From Thermoleophilales bacterium (GTDB lineage Bacteria; Actinomycetota; Thermoleophilia; Solirubrobacterales; 70-9), in NCBI GenBank assembly GCA_020636955.1, contig JACJWY010000012.1:1-64000 (forward strand): DNA of 64,000 bases, in the 5' to 3' direction. Shown here one piece after another: positions 19,042-27,321 of this stretch (position 1 is the first letter of the stretch; the number at the start of each line of letters is the position of its first letter). Below the pieces are notes generated by a model. That model was not told the origin of the DNA. It saw only the letters and a program-made list of their open reading frames with translations, and did not search any database. Both the position numbers and the translations under genes were made by a program.

Positions 19042-20089
19042 TGTCGGTCACCTCTCCTGCTTCCGATCCGACCTTGCTGGTCGGTCGGAGGCCGATGTCG
19101 CTTTCCCTGATCACTTCGAGTGGTTCGACGTAGGTGGAGCCGGAAAAACGGCTCCAGTACCGGGCCGTCGAGCGGAGCAGGTCCGGTTCCAGATACGCCC
19201 GGGTGCTCACCTGCGAGTCGTAGGCGGCTATGGCTTCGAGTTTGTCGTCGATGTAATCGTCGATCGCCATGAATTTCGTCGGCTTGAACTCCACGGTCGT
19301 CGAAGGCGCCTGATAGCAGTAGATTCGCGGCACGCCCCGAGCCGCAACGAGCGTCGCGCTGTGTACGTTCCGATGGTCCTGATGGACATCCCGGGAGCTG
19401 TGGGTGTAAACGGTGGTCGGGTTCACTTCGTCAATCACTTCCTTGATCGTGGAAATGGTCAGGCCACCGTCACTGACGCTGGTATCGGCCAGCTCCCGGT
19501 GAAAGAGCTTCGCCCCGATCAATCCGGCCGCCCTTTCGGATTCCCGGGCCCGCTCCGCCGTGTCGCCGCCCTGCTCCCCGCCGGTCATGGTCAGCAGCGT
19601 GACCCTGTCCCCCCGGGCCACATGCCGGATCAGGATTCCGCCTACCCCGATCTCGATGTCGTCCGGGTGGGCCCCGATCGCCAGTACCGATTCGCGTGAC
19701 TTTGCCCGGCGGCGGGCCGAGACCGCGGTCAGTTCGCCGACCTTTGCGACGAGTTCGGCTCCATCGACCGGCTTCTGCATGAAGTCGTCGGCGCCGGCCC
19801 GGATCGCCTCCACCGCGTTGTCGAAGCTCGCCTCGCCGGTCAGGATCAGGGTGGCGAGTAGCGGGTCACGGTCCTTCACTTTCCGGATCAAGTCAAGGCC
19901 GCTGATTCCGGGCAGGCCGATGTCCACGACCAGCAGGTCGAAGTCCGATTCCGCCAGTAACTCGAGTGCATGTTCAGCGCTGGCAGCCCAGGCGATTTCG
20001 CCGCTGTCACCGAGCATCCCGGTGGTCAGGGCAGCGATCACTTCGTCGTCTTCGACGACGAGAATCCGAGGGGTGGCTTTTTCGTTCAA
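19034..20089 (-). CDS. Response-regulator receiver fused to PIG-L/LmbE-family deacetylase
   Basis: 351 residues. Residues 8-125 are a complete receiver domain: EDD acidic pair, phospho-acceptor Asp56 (LLVVDIGLPG), the Thr of LILTGEAS and QKP lysine. Residues about 136-320 are a PIG-L (GlcNAc-PI de-N-acetylase/LmbE) domain with the zinc motif AHPDDIEIGVGG and the second metal histidine region HSSRDVHQDHRNVH. The output of the phosphorelay is therefore predicted to be an enzyme acting on N-acyl sugars or related molecules, not DNA binding. It heads the operon with the ATP-grasp, PHP and hybrid kinase genes, 96 bases from the divergent HPt gene. Confidence 0.9.
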   Translation of the reverse strand: MNEKATPRILVVEDDEVIAALTTGMLGDSGEIAWAASAEHALELLAESDFDLLVVDIGLPGISGLDLIRKVKDRDPLLATLILTGEASFDNAVEAIRAGADDFMQKPVDGAELVAKVGELTAVSARRRAKSRESVLAIGAHPDDIEIGVGGILIRHVARGDRVTLLTMTGGEQGGDTAERARESERAAGLIGAKLFHRELADTSVSDGGLTISTIKEVIDEVNPTTVYTHSSRDVHQDHRNVHSATLVAARGVPRIYCYQAPSTTVEFKPTKFMAIDDYIDDKLEAIAAYDSQVSTRAYLEPDLLRSTARYWSRFSGSTYVEPLEVIRESDIGLRPTSKVGSEAGEVTDNG

Positions 20090-20185
20090 GGACTGGTCTC
20101 CGGGATCGAGGGAGAAGATCAGGGTTGAGACTATGACGCGTTGGTGACCTCGTGTGGGAATAACCTGATCGGGGATAACCCTGCC

Positions 20186-20530
20186 ATGTCCGGATCGATC
20201 GAAAACGAAACCCTGGAAGACCTCGCTACACAGATGGGCGGCCGGGAGGCGCTGGGCCGCATCATCAACATGTACACGGGCAAGCTGCCGGCCGAAATGG
20301 ACGCGCTGGGAGCTTCATTTGAGGCCGGCGACCTTGACGATGTCCGAACTTCCGCGCACCGGCTCAAGTCGAGTTCGGGTCAGCTGGGAGCCAGGCGGCT
20401 GCAGGTGATGCTGGCCGGCCTTGAGAGTGCGGCCGGAGAGGGCGATGTGGAAGCGACCGGGCGGATCCTGAAGGAGGTTTCCGCCGAAGCGGAATTGACC
20501 CGGGCAGAGCTGAACGAACTCAGCCCCTGA
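20186..20530 (+). CDS. Histidine phosphotransfer (HPt) protein
   Basis: 114 residues, one four-helix HPt domain with the phospho-histidine His58 in SAHRLKSSSGQLGA. It would carry phosphate from the intact receiver of the hybrid kinase to the receiver of the PIG-L fusion. Start ATG 20186 gives an HPt-only protein; a longer in-frame start at 20141 adds 15 residues without domain content. It is divergent from the operon, sharing a 96-base gap, and its last 11 bases overlap the convergent DsbA-like gene. Confidence 0.85.
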   Translation: MSGSIENETLEDLATQMGGREALGRIINMYTGKLPAEMDALGASFEAGDLDDVRTSAHRLKSSSGQLGARRLQVMLAGLESAAGEGDVEATGRILKEVSAEAELTRAELNELSP

Positions 20531-21116
20531 CCGCCAGTTCGAGCTGATCGTCACCCCAATAGACGTTTCCATCGACCAGGAATGACGGCACCCCGGTCAC
20601 GCCAAGGTCACCCGCCCTTCCGGTGGCGACCTTCAGCGCGTCTTTGATCTCCGGATCGGCCGCGCCTGCTTCGGTTGCGGCCCGGTCGAGACCGGCTTCC
20701 ACTGCCGCGTCGAGGACATGCCCGGGATCGGCCTGATCGATGCCGCGGGTGAAGGCGTTTCGGAAAGAGGTGAGGGCAAACTCCCTGAGTCGGCCCTCCC
20801 GTTCGGCCCAGGTTGCCACCCGCATTGCGAAGAGGTAGCTGCCTGGCCAGGGGTCGGGCCAGACCGGTTCCGGGAGGCCGTACTCACGGGCACGCCGCTC
20901 GATCTCGGAAATCCCGCCTTCTCTCAGATCCGTATTCGCCCACGAACCCCGGCCAAAGCGCTGGAACAGCCCACCCAGCAGAACCGGTCGCCAGACGGGC
21001 AGCCCCCTCCCGACCTGCTCGAAAACGACGTCGATCCGCTCCGCGGCAAGCCAGGCGTAGGGCGACCCGAGGTCAAAGAAGAACTCGGCCGGGCCGGTCA
21101 GGCGTGGGTGGCCCAC
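20520..21116 (-). CDS. DsbA-family protein, 2-hydroxychromene-2-carboxylate isomerase-like
   Basis: 198 residues, thioredoxin-like fold with a helical insert. The N-terminal FFFDLGSPYAWLA has Ser-Pro at the position of the DsbA cysteine pair, as in 2-hydroxychromene-2-carboxylate isomerase and kappa-class GST. GVTGVPSFLVDGNVYWG carries the cis-Pro loop typical of the fold. Without the CxxC it is not a thiol oxidase; a glutathione- or thiol-dependent isomerase or a detoxifying role is likely. Its GTG start overlaps the end of lpd by 19 bases, so they may be co-transcribed. Confidence 0.82.
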   Translation of the reverse strand: MGHPRLTGPAEFFFDLGSPYAWLAAERIDVVFEQVGRGLPVWRPVLLGGLFQRFGRGSWANTDLREGGISEIERRAREYGLPEPVWPDPWPGSYLFAMRVATWAEREGRLREFALTSFRNAFTRGIDQADPGHVLDAAVEAGLDRAATEAGAADPEIKDALKVATGRAGDLGVTGVPSFLVDGNVYWGDDQLELAVRG

Positions 21117-22468
21117 TTGTCGACTGCTCTTGCGGCGTCGAGGACGGCTTCGGAGATGGTGGGGTGGGGGTGCATGATGCGTTGTAGTTCCTGGATGCCA
21201 CCTTCGAGGGCCATCACCGCGACCAGCTCGGCGATCATGTCGCAGGCCCGGTTGCCGACGATGTGGGCACCGACGATTTCGCCGTACTCCTTGTCGACGA
21301 CGAGCTTGACCATGCCGTCACGATCGTCATAGACGGTGCCGGCCCCGACCCCGCCGAGTTTCAGCTTGCCGGTCTTGATGTCAAGACCCTTTTCCTTCGC
21401 CTGGGCTTCGGTCAGACCAACACTCGCGACCTGCGGGTGGCAGAACGTGGCGCCCGGGATCAGGTCGAGATCAACCGGATGGGTGTCCGCACCGGCAGCG
21501 GATTCGGCCGCGACGACGCCTTCCTCCATCGCCTTGTGGGCAAGAGCGGAACCACGGACCAGGTCACCGATCGCGTAAATCTTCTCGTTCGACGTTTTCT
21601 GGAACCCGTCGACGGCGACCCGACCATTCTCGTCAAGTTTCACCCCGGCCACGTCAAGACCGAGCGCGTCAACGTCGGGACGGCGGCCACCGGCGATCAC
21701 CAGAAAGTCAACTTCGGCCTGGTTTTCCCCGTAGGTGAACCTGACCGAAGAACCCGTGTCTTCGACGTTCTCGACCGCAGTGCCGGTCGAGATCTCGATT
21801 CCCTGCTTCTTGAAAGTGCGCTCCACGACCCGGACCACATCCTTGTCCTCGGCCGGGAGGATCTGGTCGAGCATCTCGACCAAAAGCACTTCGGTGCCGT
21901 AACGAATGTAGGCGGAAGCGATCTCCGAACCCGACGCACCCGCCCCGACCACCGCGATCTTCTCCGGCTGCTCACCCAAAGACCAGGCACCCCAGGTGTC
22001 AAGCACCCGATCGGAAAACTCCACCCCCGGAATCGCCTGGGCGACCGAACCGGTCGCGAGGATCACCTTCCCGGCCGCGTAAACCGTGCCGCCAACCTCG
22101 ACGTCACCATCCGCGGTCAGGCTGCCCTCACCCTCGATGAAAGCGATCTTGTTCTTGTCGAAAAGACCCTTCACCCCGCCCGAAAGGCTCGCCGAAACAT
22201 CGGTGCGGCGCTGACCGAGCGCTTCCCAGTCAAGCTCGGCACCGGAAACCCTCACCCCGATACCGGCCGAATTCTTCGCTTCGTCCAAAACCTCCGCGGT
22301 ATGGAGCATCGTTTTCGCGGGAATGCACGCATAGTTCAAACAACGGCCACCGGCCTTGTCGGACTCAACCACCGCAGTGGACTTGCCGAGCTGGGCGGCA
22401 CGGATCGCGGCCACATAACCACCCGGACCCGCACCAACAACGATTACGTCAAAAGAGGTCTCAGCCAT
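21098..22468 (-). CDS. lpdA: Dihydrolipoamide dehydrogenase (E3)
   Basis: FAD/NAD-dependent reoxidation of lipoyl groups on E2 subunits; it completes the PDH complex encoded at 8-12 kb and may serve other 2-oxoacid dehydrogenases. 456 residues. FAD motif VVGAGPGGYVAAIRAAQ, redox-active pair in GGRCLNYACIPAKT (C-x4-C), NAD motif VVGAGASGSEIASAY, and the C-terminal base pair in MHPHPTISEAV. The flanking residues differ slightly from the common GGTCLNVGCIPSK. The short gap upstream (22469-22569) contains no clear gene. Confidence 0.95.
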   Translation of the reverse strand: MAETSFDVIVVGAGPGGYVAAIRAAQLGKSTAVVESDKAGGRCLNYACIPAKTMLHTAEVLDEAKNSAGIGVRVSGAELDWEALGQRRTDVSASLSGGVKGLFDKNKIAFIEGEGSLTADGDVEVGGTVYAAGKVILATGSVAQAIPGVEFSDRVLDTWGAWSLGEQPEKIAVVGAGASGSEIASAYIRYGTEVLLVEMLDQILPAEDKDVVRVVERTFKKQGIEISTGTAVENVEDTGSSVRFTYGENQAEVDFLVIAGGRRPDVDALGLDVAGVKLDENGRVAVDGFQKTSNEKIYAIGDLVRGSALAHKAMEEGVVAAESAAGADTHPVDLDLIPGATFCHPQVASVGLTEAQAKEKGLDIKTGKLKLGGVGAGTVYDDRDGMVKLVVDKEYGEIVGAHIVGNRACDMIAELVAVMALEGGIQELQRIMHPHPTISEAVLDAARAVDKWATHA

Positions 22469-22569
22469 TGACCGAGCTTATATAACTCAAGACCCCCGCA
22501 GGCCAGGCAATCGCGGTCGCCCAGTGAGCCAATCACTGACTTCTGACGAGCGGAGTCGACTCGGATTAC

Positions 22570-23478
22570 TTACCCCTCGTCGGGAGCGTACGGGCTCTGG
22601 TACTTGAAGCCCCGCTCGAAGAAGCCGCCCTCGAGGTCGGTCGGCTGGTCGCCGAACATCGCGATGATCCTGTATCCGCGGCGCTTCACGATCTCGGCCC
22701 GTTCGGAATTCTTCACGGTCGCCGTGTCGTCGGTGATGTGAGGCTTCAGGTAGACGCCCGCGAGCGTGGTGTATCCGATGTCCTTCAGGTTCTGTTCGGT
22801 GATTTCGCGGAGGCTGGGAATTTCCGGGCGGGCGGTGATGATGAATGCGGCGACACCGCGGTTCTTCGCGAGCTTGTAGACCTTGTACATCTGCCTGAGC
22901 CGGGTCTGGGTTCCCGTGGCCAGGTTGGCACCAGCCTGGGCGTTGTCGTAAACCACGCGGTCGGAACCGTAGGCAAAGCTCGAGGCGACGGTCTCGTCCA
23001 TGTCCATGGCGATCGCCAGGCGCTTCATTTTGGCGCAGGCCTTGCGGGTGATCTTCTTCACCTTCCTGACCGGCTTGAAGATGTTTTTGTCCGGGAGCAG
23101 GACGGCGGGTTGCCCGTCGGGTCCCGGCTCTGGCGCCGAGACGATTCGGTCGGGCTGCTGATGCTTCGGAACGTTGACCGGGATGCTGTAATCGGCGTTC
23201 GGGTTCACGCCCGGATCCTTCTTGCCGATCCGGTAGCCGGCCTTGCGGCAGGCGCGAACCTTGCCCAGCGTCGGCTGGGTCCTCCTGATGATCCAGCGTC
23301 GGGCCGATCGTGCGACGGTCGCGAGGTCATTTGCGTACTTGCCGGAGTCGAAGTATTCCTTGCGCTGCTGCGGCGTGTAGTCGGCGGCCGAGGCGGACGG
23401 GGCCAGGGCCAGGCCGAGCGCGAGGCAAAGGGTCAGGGCAGTGATTATCGACCGGAAACCGGCAGGCAAGTTCTCCAT
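22570..23478 (-). CDS. Secreted HAD-family (class B-like) acid phosphatase
   Basis: 302 residues with a clear signal peptide (ALTLCLALGLALAPSASA). HAD motifs in order: nucleophile motif I AMDMDETVASS, motif II FIITARPE, and motif III/IV KRRGYRIIAMFGDQPTDLEG. The cap and length match the acid-phosphatase (class III/B, plant VSP-like) branch of HAD enzymes, which hydrolyse phosphomonoesters outside the membrane. The N-terminal 100 residues before motif I are lysine/arginine-rich and unlike the core. It stands alone between lpd and a membrane protein gene. Confidence 0.85.
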   Translation of the reverse strand: MENLPAGFRSIITALTLCLALGLALAPSASAADYTPQQRKEYFDSGKYANDLATVARSARRWIIRRTQPTLGKVRACRKAGYRIGKKDPGVNPNADYSIPVNVPKHQQPDRIVSAPEPGPDGQPAVLLPDKNIFKPVRKVKKITRKACAKMKRLAIAMDMDETVASSFAYGSDRVVYDNAQAGANLATGTQTRLRQMYKVYKLAKNRGVAAFIITARPEIPSLREITEQNLKDIGYTTLAGVYLKPHITDDTATVKNSERAEIVKRRGYRIIAMFGDQPTDLEGGFFERGFKYQSPYAPDEG

Positions 23479-23557
23479 GACCAGAAAACTATCCGGGAAG
23501 CCGATAGTTGCGGTTAGTGACCGGTGAAATCGTTCGGAGACCGGTTGCGTTCGGGGC

Positions 23558-24091
23558 TCATGAGCCGGGACGTTCGGGCATCTGGATCCGTGCCATCGCC
23601 TTGACCATGAACCAGAAGAGCACCGAAAGTCCGGCGGTGAGGATCAGGGTGCTGACGATCTGAAGCAGCGTTGGCGCGGTGACCAGCCCGAGCACTCCGG
23701 CCATGATCAGGAGCACTAGGAGCATCTGGAAACCGAGCACCGCCCAGTACTTCGCCTTCCACATTCCCCAGGCCATGGCGCTTATGACCAGGGCGAAGAA
23801 TCCCCACTGGAACACGTTGACGCTGCGACCTCCGGCGTCGGCCCCGGTGACCAGGGCGTAGAGGCAGGAACCCCAGAGAATCAGGGCGACCACGGCCGAA
23901 AGAATCGCTCCCACCGTCACGACCAGCGGTCGCTCGCCTTCGGTCAGCGGCTGGAGCTCGTCCCGGACAGCCTGGTTTTTGACCTCCGACTTGGCGTAGC
24001 CGGCCTTCATCGCGTCGGCGCCGGTCCGCCTGTCGCGCTCGGGGTCCCGGGCCTTGCGCCGGACCGGCTGCCTCGGTGCCTGATCAGCCAC
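23558..24091 (-). CDS. Four-helix membrane protein of unknown function downstream of thiE
   Basis: About 177 residues. A charged cytoplasmic N-terminus (DPERDRRTGADAMKAGYAK) is followed by four hydrophobic helices and a short tail MARIQMPERPGS. I do not recognise the family. The start is set at GTG 24091, which overlaps the thiE stop by eight bases; the ATG at the MKAGYAK methionine would be a shorter alternative. It is probably co-transcribed with thiE; whether it has any thiamine role is unknown. Confidence 0.6.
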   Translation of the reverse strand: MADQAPRQPVRRKARDPERDRRTGADAMKAGYAKSEVKNQAVRDELQPLTEGERPLVVTVGAILSAVVALILWGSCLYALVTGADAGGRSVNVFQWGFFALVISAMAWGMWKAKYWAVLGFQMLLVLLIMAGVLGLVTAPTLLQIVSTLILTAGLSVLFWFMVKAMARIQMPERPGS

Positions 24092-24788
24092 CGGGCAGCA
24101 CCTCGGCTCCGACCGCGGCAAAGCTGCGTCTGAGGCTTGCCGCCACGGCCGTCGGGTCGTCCGCATCGCGGATCGCCCGGACCACGCAGATCCTCCGGGC
24201 GCCCGCCTCGAGCACCTCGACCACGTTCCCGGGATCGATTCCGCCAATCGCGAAGAAGGGGAGGGTGGCTGTGGTGGCGGCATGCCGGATCAGTTCAAGC
24301 CCGACTGCCGGTCGTCCGGCCTTGGTCGGGGTTTCGCGGATCGGGCCGACACTGATGTGATCGATCCGGGTCCCGTCTTTCACGGTCTTGTGGGCGGCGG
24401 CAATCTGCTCCTCCGAGTGGGTGGAGAGGCCCAGCAGATGATTCGGGCCGATGATTTCGCGGGCCTCGGCAACCGACATGTCCTCCTGGCCGATGTGGAC
24501 CCCGTCTGCCCGCACCGACATCGCCAGTTCGGGGTCGTCGTTCAGCATGAACGGAACCCCGTAGGTGTCGCAGACCCGCCGGAAGGTGTCGGCTGCCCTT
24601 TCGATCACCCGGGTCCCGGCCTCCTTTTCCCGAAGCTGGACCATGTCGACCCCGCCGTCGAGGGCCGCCTTCAAGAGCGGCTCGGGATCCTCCCCGCCCG
24701 GGGTCGCATCGCAGACGAAGTAGAGCCGGGCGGTCCGCAGGCGTTCCCGGCGGAGGTTCCCCGGCCCGGATTCGGGTTCGAAGCTCAT
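24084..24788 (-). CDS. thiE: Thiamine-phosphate synthase
   Basis: Joins hydroxymethylpyrimidine diphosphate and thiazole phosphate. 234 residues from the ATG at 24788 (MSFEPESG); the frame is open upstream but those codons overlap the riboswitch antisense. TIM-barrel signatures are VQLREKEA, MLNDDPELAMSVRADGVHIGQED (metal and pyrophosphate site; here listed as two parts, MLNDDP and GVHIGQED), GLSTHSEEQI, VGPIRETPTKAG and FAIGGID. It is divergent from the riboswitch-controlled thiO-thiSG operon and has no riboswitch of its own visible in front. Confidence 0.93.
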   Translation of the reverse strand: MSFEPESGPGNLRRERLRTARLYFVCDATPGGEDPEPLLKAALDGGVDMVQLREKEAGTRVIERAADTFRRVCDTYGVPFMLNDDPELAMSVRADGVHIGQEDMSVAEAREIIGPNHLLGLSTHSEEQIAAAHKTVKDGTRIDHISVGPIRETPTKAGRPAVGLELIRHAATTATLPFFAIGGIDPGNVVEVLEAGARRICVVRAIRDADDPTAVAASLRRSFAAVGAEVLPGG

Positions 24789-24834
24789 GGCTCTGAGGAT
24801 AGAGGCAGCAAGCCGGGGGCCGCTAGCATGGAAG

Positions 24835-24925
24835 CACCTGCGGGAGCCCGATGTCCCGGGCTGAGAGGGTGGCGACGAAGCCACCGACCGCCTGAACCTG
24901 ATCCGGGTAATTCCGGCGGCAGGGA
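24835..24925 (+). ncRNA. TPP riboswitch (THI element)
   Basis: The conserved TPP aptamer is easy to read: CGGGAG (24841), GGGCTGAGAGGGTG in the pyrimidine-sensing arm, then CCTGAACCTGATCCGGGTAA and GGCGGCAGGGAT closing P1 with CCTGC at 24837. It lies directly upstream of thiO, so it should repress thiO-thiSG when thiamine diphosphate is abundant, probably by hiding the ribosome site, because no terminator stem is evident in the 27 bases before the start. Confidence 0.93.
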
Positions 24926-24951
24926 TGGGCAGCGGCTCCGGCGGGACTTAC

Positions 24952-26100
24952 ATGAACCGGGTCAAAGCAAGAGAAGCAAGCGGTGTGATCGTGGTCGGGG
25001 CAGGCTTGATCGGGCTTGCCTGCGCCTGGGAGCTGGCCGGGACCGGAGCGAAGGTGACCGTCGTTGAACGCGAAGAGCCGGGCTGCGGGGCGACCCGGGT
25101 AGCGGCCGGAATGCTTGCCCCGATCGGCGAGCTTGACTTCGGTGAGCCGGAGCTGCTCGAACTGAACCTCCGCTCCCGCCGGCTCTACCCGGACTTTGTC
25201 GCCACGCTCGAGGCAGCGACCGGACTCGACACCGGATATCGCCACACCGGTGCTCTGCATGTGGCTCTGGACCGGGACGAAGCGGGGGAGCTCAGGCGCA
25301 TCATGGAGCTTCAGCATTCATACGGGCTCGACCCGAAATGGCTGGGACCGATGGCCGCTCGCGAACTCGAGGCCGGGATTAGCCCGTCACTGGCCGGGGC
25401 CGTGCTGGTCGAGGAGGACGCGGTGGTTGATCCCCGGGCCCTGACCGCGGCCCTGCGCGCCGGCCTTGAAGACCGCGGCGTGCGGATAGTGACCGGCGAG
25501 GTCACGGGCCTGGTTCGGGATCCGGCCGGAAAGGTGACCGGTACCGAGACGACGCGCGGCCGGTTCGACGCCGACCTGGTGGTTGCCGCGCCGGGTGCGT
25601 TCGCCGGGATCGCGAACTGGCTGCCGGACGAGATCCGGCCCCCGGTTCGCCCGGTCAAGGGCCAGACCGTGGAACTCCGTGGTGACGTGGACGAGCCGGT
25701 CTGCGAGCGGATTCTGGGTTCGGAACGGGTCTACATCGCTCCCCGCCCCGACGGCCGGGTAATTCTCGGCGCCACCTCCGAAGAGATGGGCTTCGACACC
25801 CGGGTCACGGGGGGCGGCGTTCACGAGCTTCTCCGTGAGGCCTATCGCCTGCTGCCCGATGTTGCCGAGATGGAGTTCGTCGGCGCGATCGCCGGCCTGA
25901 GGCCTGGCACCCCGGACAACCTTCCGCTGATCGGCCCGACCGCCATCGAGGGGCTGATCCTCGCGACCGGGCACTACCGAAACGGCATCCTGCTGGCCCC
26001 TTTGACCGCGAAGGCAGTCGGTGAGCTTGCGGTCGGCGGGGAACCAGAGTGGCTTCTCGCTTCCAGCCCGGCCCGCTTCGAACATCAGGAGGCACGCTAG
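24952..26100 (+). CDS. thiO: Glycine oxidase
   Basis: FAD-dependent amine oxidase that makes dehydroglycine (iminoacetate) from glycine for thiazole synthesis in aerobes. 382 residues from ATG 24952; an ATG at 24925 lies inside the riboswitch P1 and is rejected. FAD-binding GAGLIGLACAWELA, then GCGATRVAAGMLAP (flavin site), and the C-terminal ILATGHYRNGILLAPLTA characteristic of ThiO. Its stop directly abuts the thiSG start. ThiO replaces anaerobic ThiH. Confidence 0.92.
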   Translation: MNRVKAREASGVIVVGAGLIGLACAWELAGTGAKVTVVEREEPGCGATRVAAGMLAPIGELDFGEPELLELNLRSRRLYPDFVATLEAATGLDTGYRHTGALHVALDRDEAGELRRIMELQHSYGLDPKWLGPMAARELEAGISPSLAGAVLVEEDAVVDPRALTAALRAGLEDRGVRIVTGEVTGLVRDPAGKVTGTETTRGRFDADLVVAAPGAFAGIANWLPDEIRPPVRPVKGQTVELRGDVDEPVCERILGSERVYIAPRPDGRVILGATSEEMGFDTRVTGGGVHELLREAYRLLPDVAEMEFVGAIAGLRPGTPDNLPLIGPTAIEGLILATGHYRNGILLAPLTAKAVGELAVGGEPEWLLASSPARFEHQEAR

Positions 26101-27099
26101 ATGCGGATCGAGCTGAACGGCGAACCGACCGAGATCGCGGATGGAGCGACGATCGTTGAAGTGATCGAACTGGTTGCCGGGGACCGGATCCCCGAAGACC
26201 GGCGCGGGGTGGCGGTCGCCCTGCGGGGGGAGGTGGTTCCCCGATCCGAATGGAGCGCGACATCGCCGGTCGAAGGCGACTCGATCGAGGTTGTGGCCGC
26301 GATACAAGGCGGCTCCGGCGAGGTCGGCCTCGACCCGTGGGATCTCGGCGGCCGGTCCTGGAACTCGAGACTGATCGCCGGCAGCGGCGGCTTCCGCTCG
26401 CTCGAAGCGATGGAGAGTGCGCTCGCGCTTTCCGGGACGGAGATCATCACGGTTGCCCTGCGCCGGCTCGATCCCTCGGCCCAGGGCTCGGTCATGGACG
26501 TGATCGGGAAGCTGAACCTGTTCATCCTGCCCAACACGGCAGGCTGCTACACCGCCCGGGACGCGGTCCGCACCGCGAAGCTGGCCCGCGAAGCTTTCGG
26601 CACCGAGTGGGTCAAGCTCGAGGTGATCGGCGATGACCGCACCCTTCTGCCCGATGCGCCGGAGCTGCTGAGGGCGGCCGAGGAGCTGGTCGGTGACGGC
26701 TTCATCGTCCTGCCCTACACCAACGACGATCCCGTCCTTGCTGCCCGGCTGGAGGCTGCCGGCTGCGCGGCGGTGATGCCTCTCGGCGGCCCGATCGGCT
26801 CCGGGGCGGGGATCCGCAATCCGTACAACATCTCGATCATCGTCGAGAACGCCAAGGTGCCGGTGATCCTCGACGCCGGGATCGGCACCGCCTCGGATGC
26901 GACCCTGGCGATGGAACTCGGCTGTGACGCAGTCCTCCTCGCCAGTGCCGTCTCCAGGGCCGAAGACCCCGACCTGATGGCAACGGCAATGAAGCACGCC
27001 GTGGCAGCCGGTCGGGCCGCCCGCCAGGCAGGCCGAATCCCCAAACGCCTCTACGCCGAAGCAAGCACCCCGGAAGAAGGCCTACCCGGAATGGGGTAA
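26101..27099 (+). CDS. thiG: ThiS-ThiG fusion: sulfur carrier and thiazole synthase in one chain
   Basis: 332 residues. Residues 1-71 are ThiS-like (ubiquitin fold, ending AIQGG at Gly70-Gly71); residues about 75-332 are ThiG, a TIM barrel with SRLIAGSGGF, the Schiff-base lysine in WVKLEVIGDD, AVMPLGGPIGSG and DAGIGTASDA. Free ThiS must be thiocarboxylated at its terminal glycine, yet here Gly-Gly is followed directly by ThiG. The chain must be cleaved, or sulfur reaches ThiG some other way. AGGAGG precedes the ATG, which follows the thiO stop without a gap. thiF, thiC and thiD are not in the window. Confidence 0.93.
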   Translation: MRIELNGEPTEIADGATIVEVIELVAGDRIPEDRRGVAVALRGEVVPRSEWSATSPVEGDSIEVVAAIQGGSGEVGLDPWDLGGRSWNSRLIAGSGGFRSLEAMESALALSGTEIITVALRRLDPSAQGSVMDVIGKLNLFILPNTAGCYTARDAVRTAKLAREAFGTEWVKLEVIGDDRTLLPDAPELLRAAEELVGDGFIVLPYTNDDPVLAARLEAAGCAAVMPLGGPIGSGAGIRNPYNISIIVENAKVPVILDAGIGTASDATLAMELGCDAVLLASAVSRAEDPDLMATAMKHAVAAGRAARQAGRIPKRLYAEASTPEEGLPGMG

Positions 27100-27123
27100 A
27101 TCGTCAAAGCGAAACGTCGGGGC

Positions 27124-27205
27124 GGACGGGGCCGTGGGGCATCCCCGCGGAACTCCCGCAGAAGCGAAGCGAATGCGGCCGCGGGGATGCCCCACGGCCC
27201 CGTCC
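27124..27205. repeat. Perfect 27-bp palindrome with 28-base loop
   Basis: Arms 27124-27150 and 27179-27205 are perfectly complementary. The loop opens with AACTCCCG, as does the loop of the second E2 palindrome (9412). It lies between thiSG and tRNA-Lys. It could stop transcription of both, but its length, perfection and lack of a T-run suggest a mobile palindromic element, related in design to those in E2 and purQ. Confidence 0.8.
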
Positions 27206-27222
27206 CAACCACACACGAAGAG

Positions 27223-27296
27223 TGCCCCCTCTGGGATTCGAACCCAGGACTCACAGGTTAAAAGCCTGCAGCTCTAACCAACTGAGCTAAGGGGGC
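27223..27296 (-). tRNA. tRNA-Lys (anticodon TTT)
   Basis: 74 bases fold into a full cloverleaf: acceptor GCCCCCT/AGGGGGC, D arm GCTC/GAGC, anticodon stem GCAGG/CCTGT (one G-T pair) with loop CTTTTAA, variable loop GAGTC, and T arm CTGGG-TTCGAAT-CCCAG. Discriminator A. CCA is not encoded, so it is added after transcription. Confidence 0.96.
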
Positions 27297-27321
27297 CCGC
27301 GAATCCTAGTAACTTGCGCGC

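Noticed and set aside
23100..23480. Signal peptide and basic N-terminus of the HAD phosphatase as a separate gene
   Set aside because: The frame is continuous and the HAD motifs follow at a plausible distance, so it is one protein.
24925..24951. Earlier ATG for thiO
   Set aside because: It falls in the closing stem of the TPP riboswitch; ATG 24952 gives the normal ThiO N-terminus.
25387..26997. 536-codon minus-strand frame antisense to thiO/thiSG
   Set aside because: Shadow of two well-recognised genes; low-complexity product without motifs.
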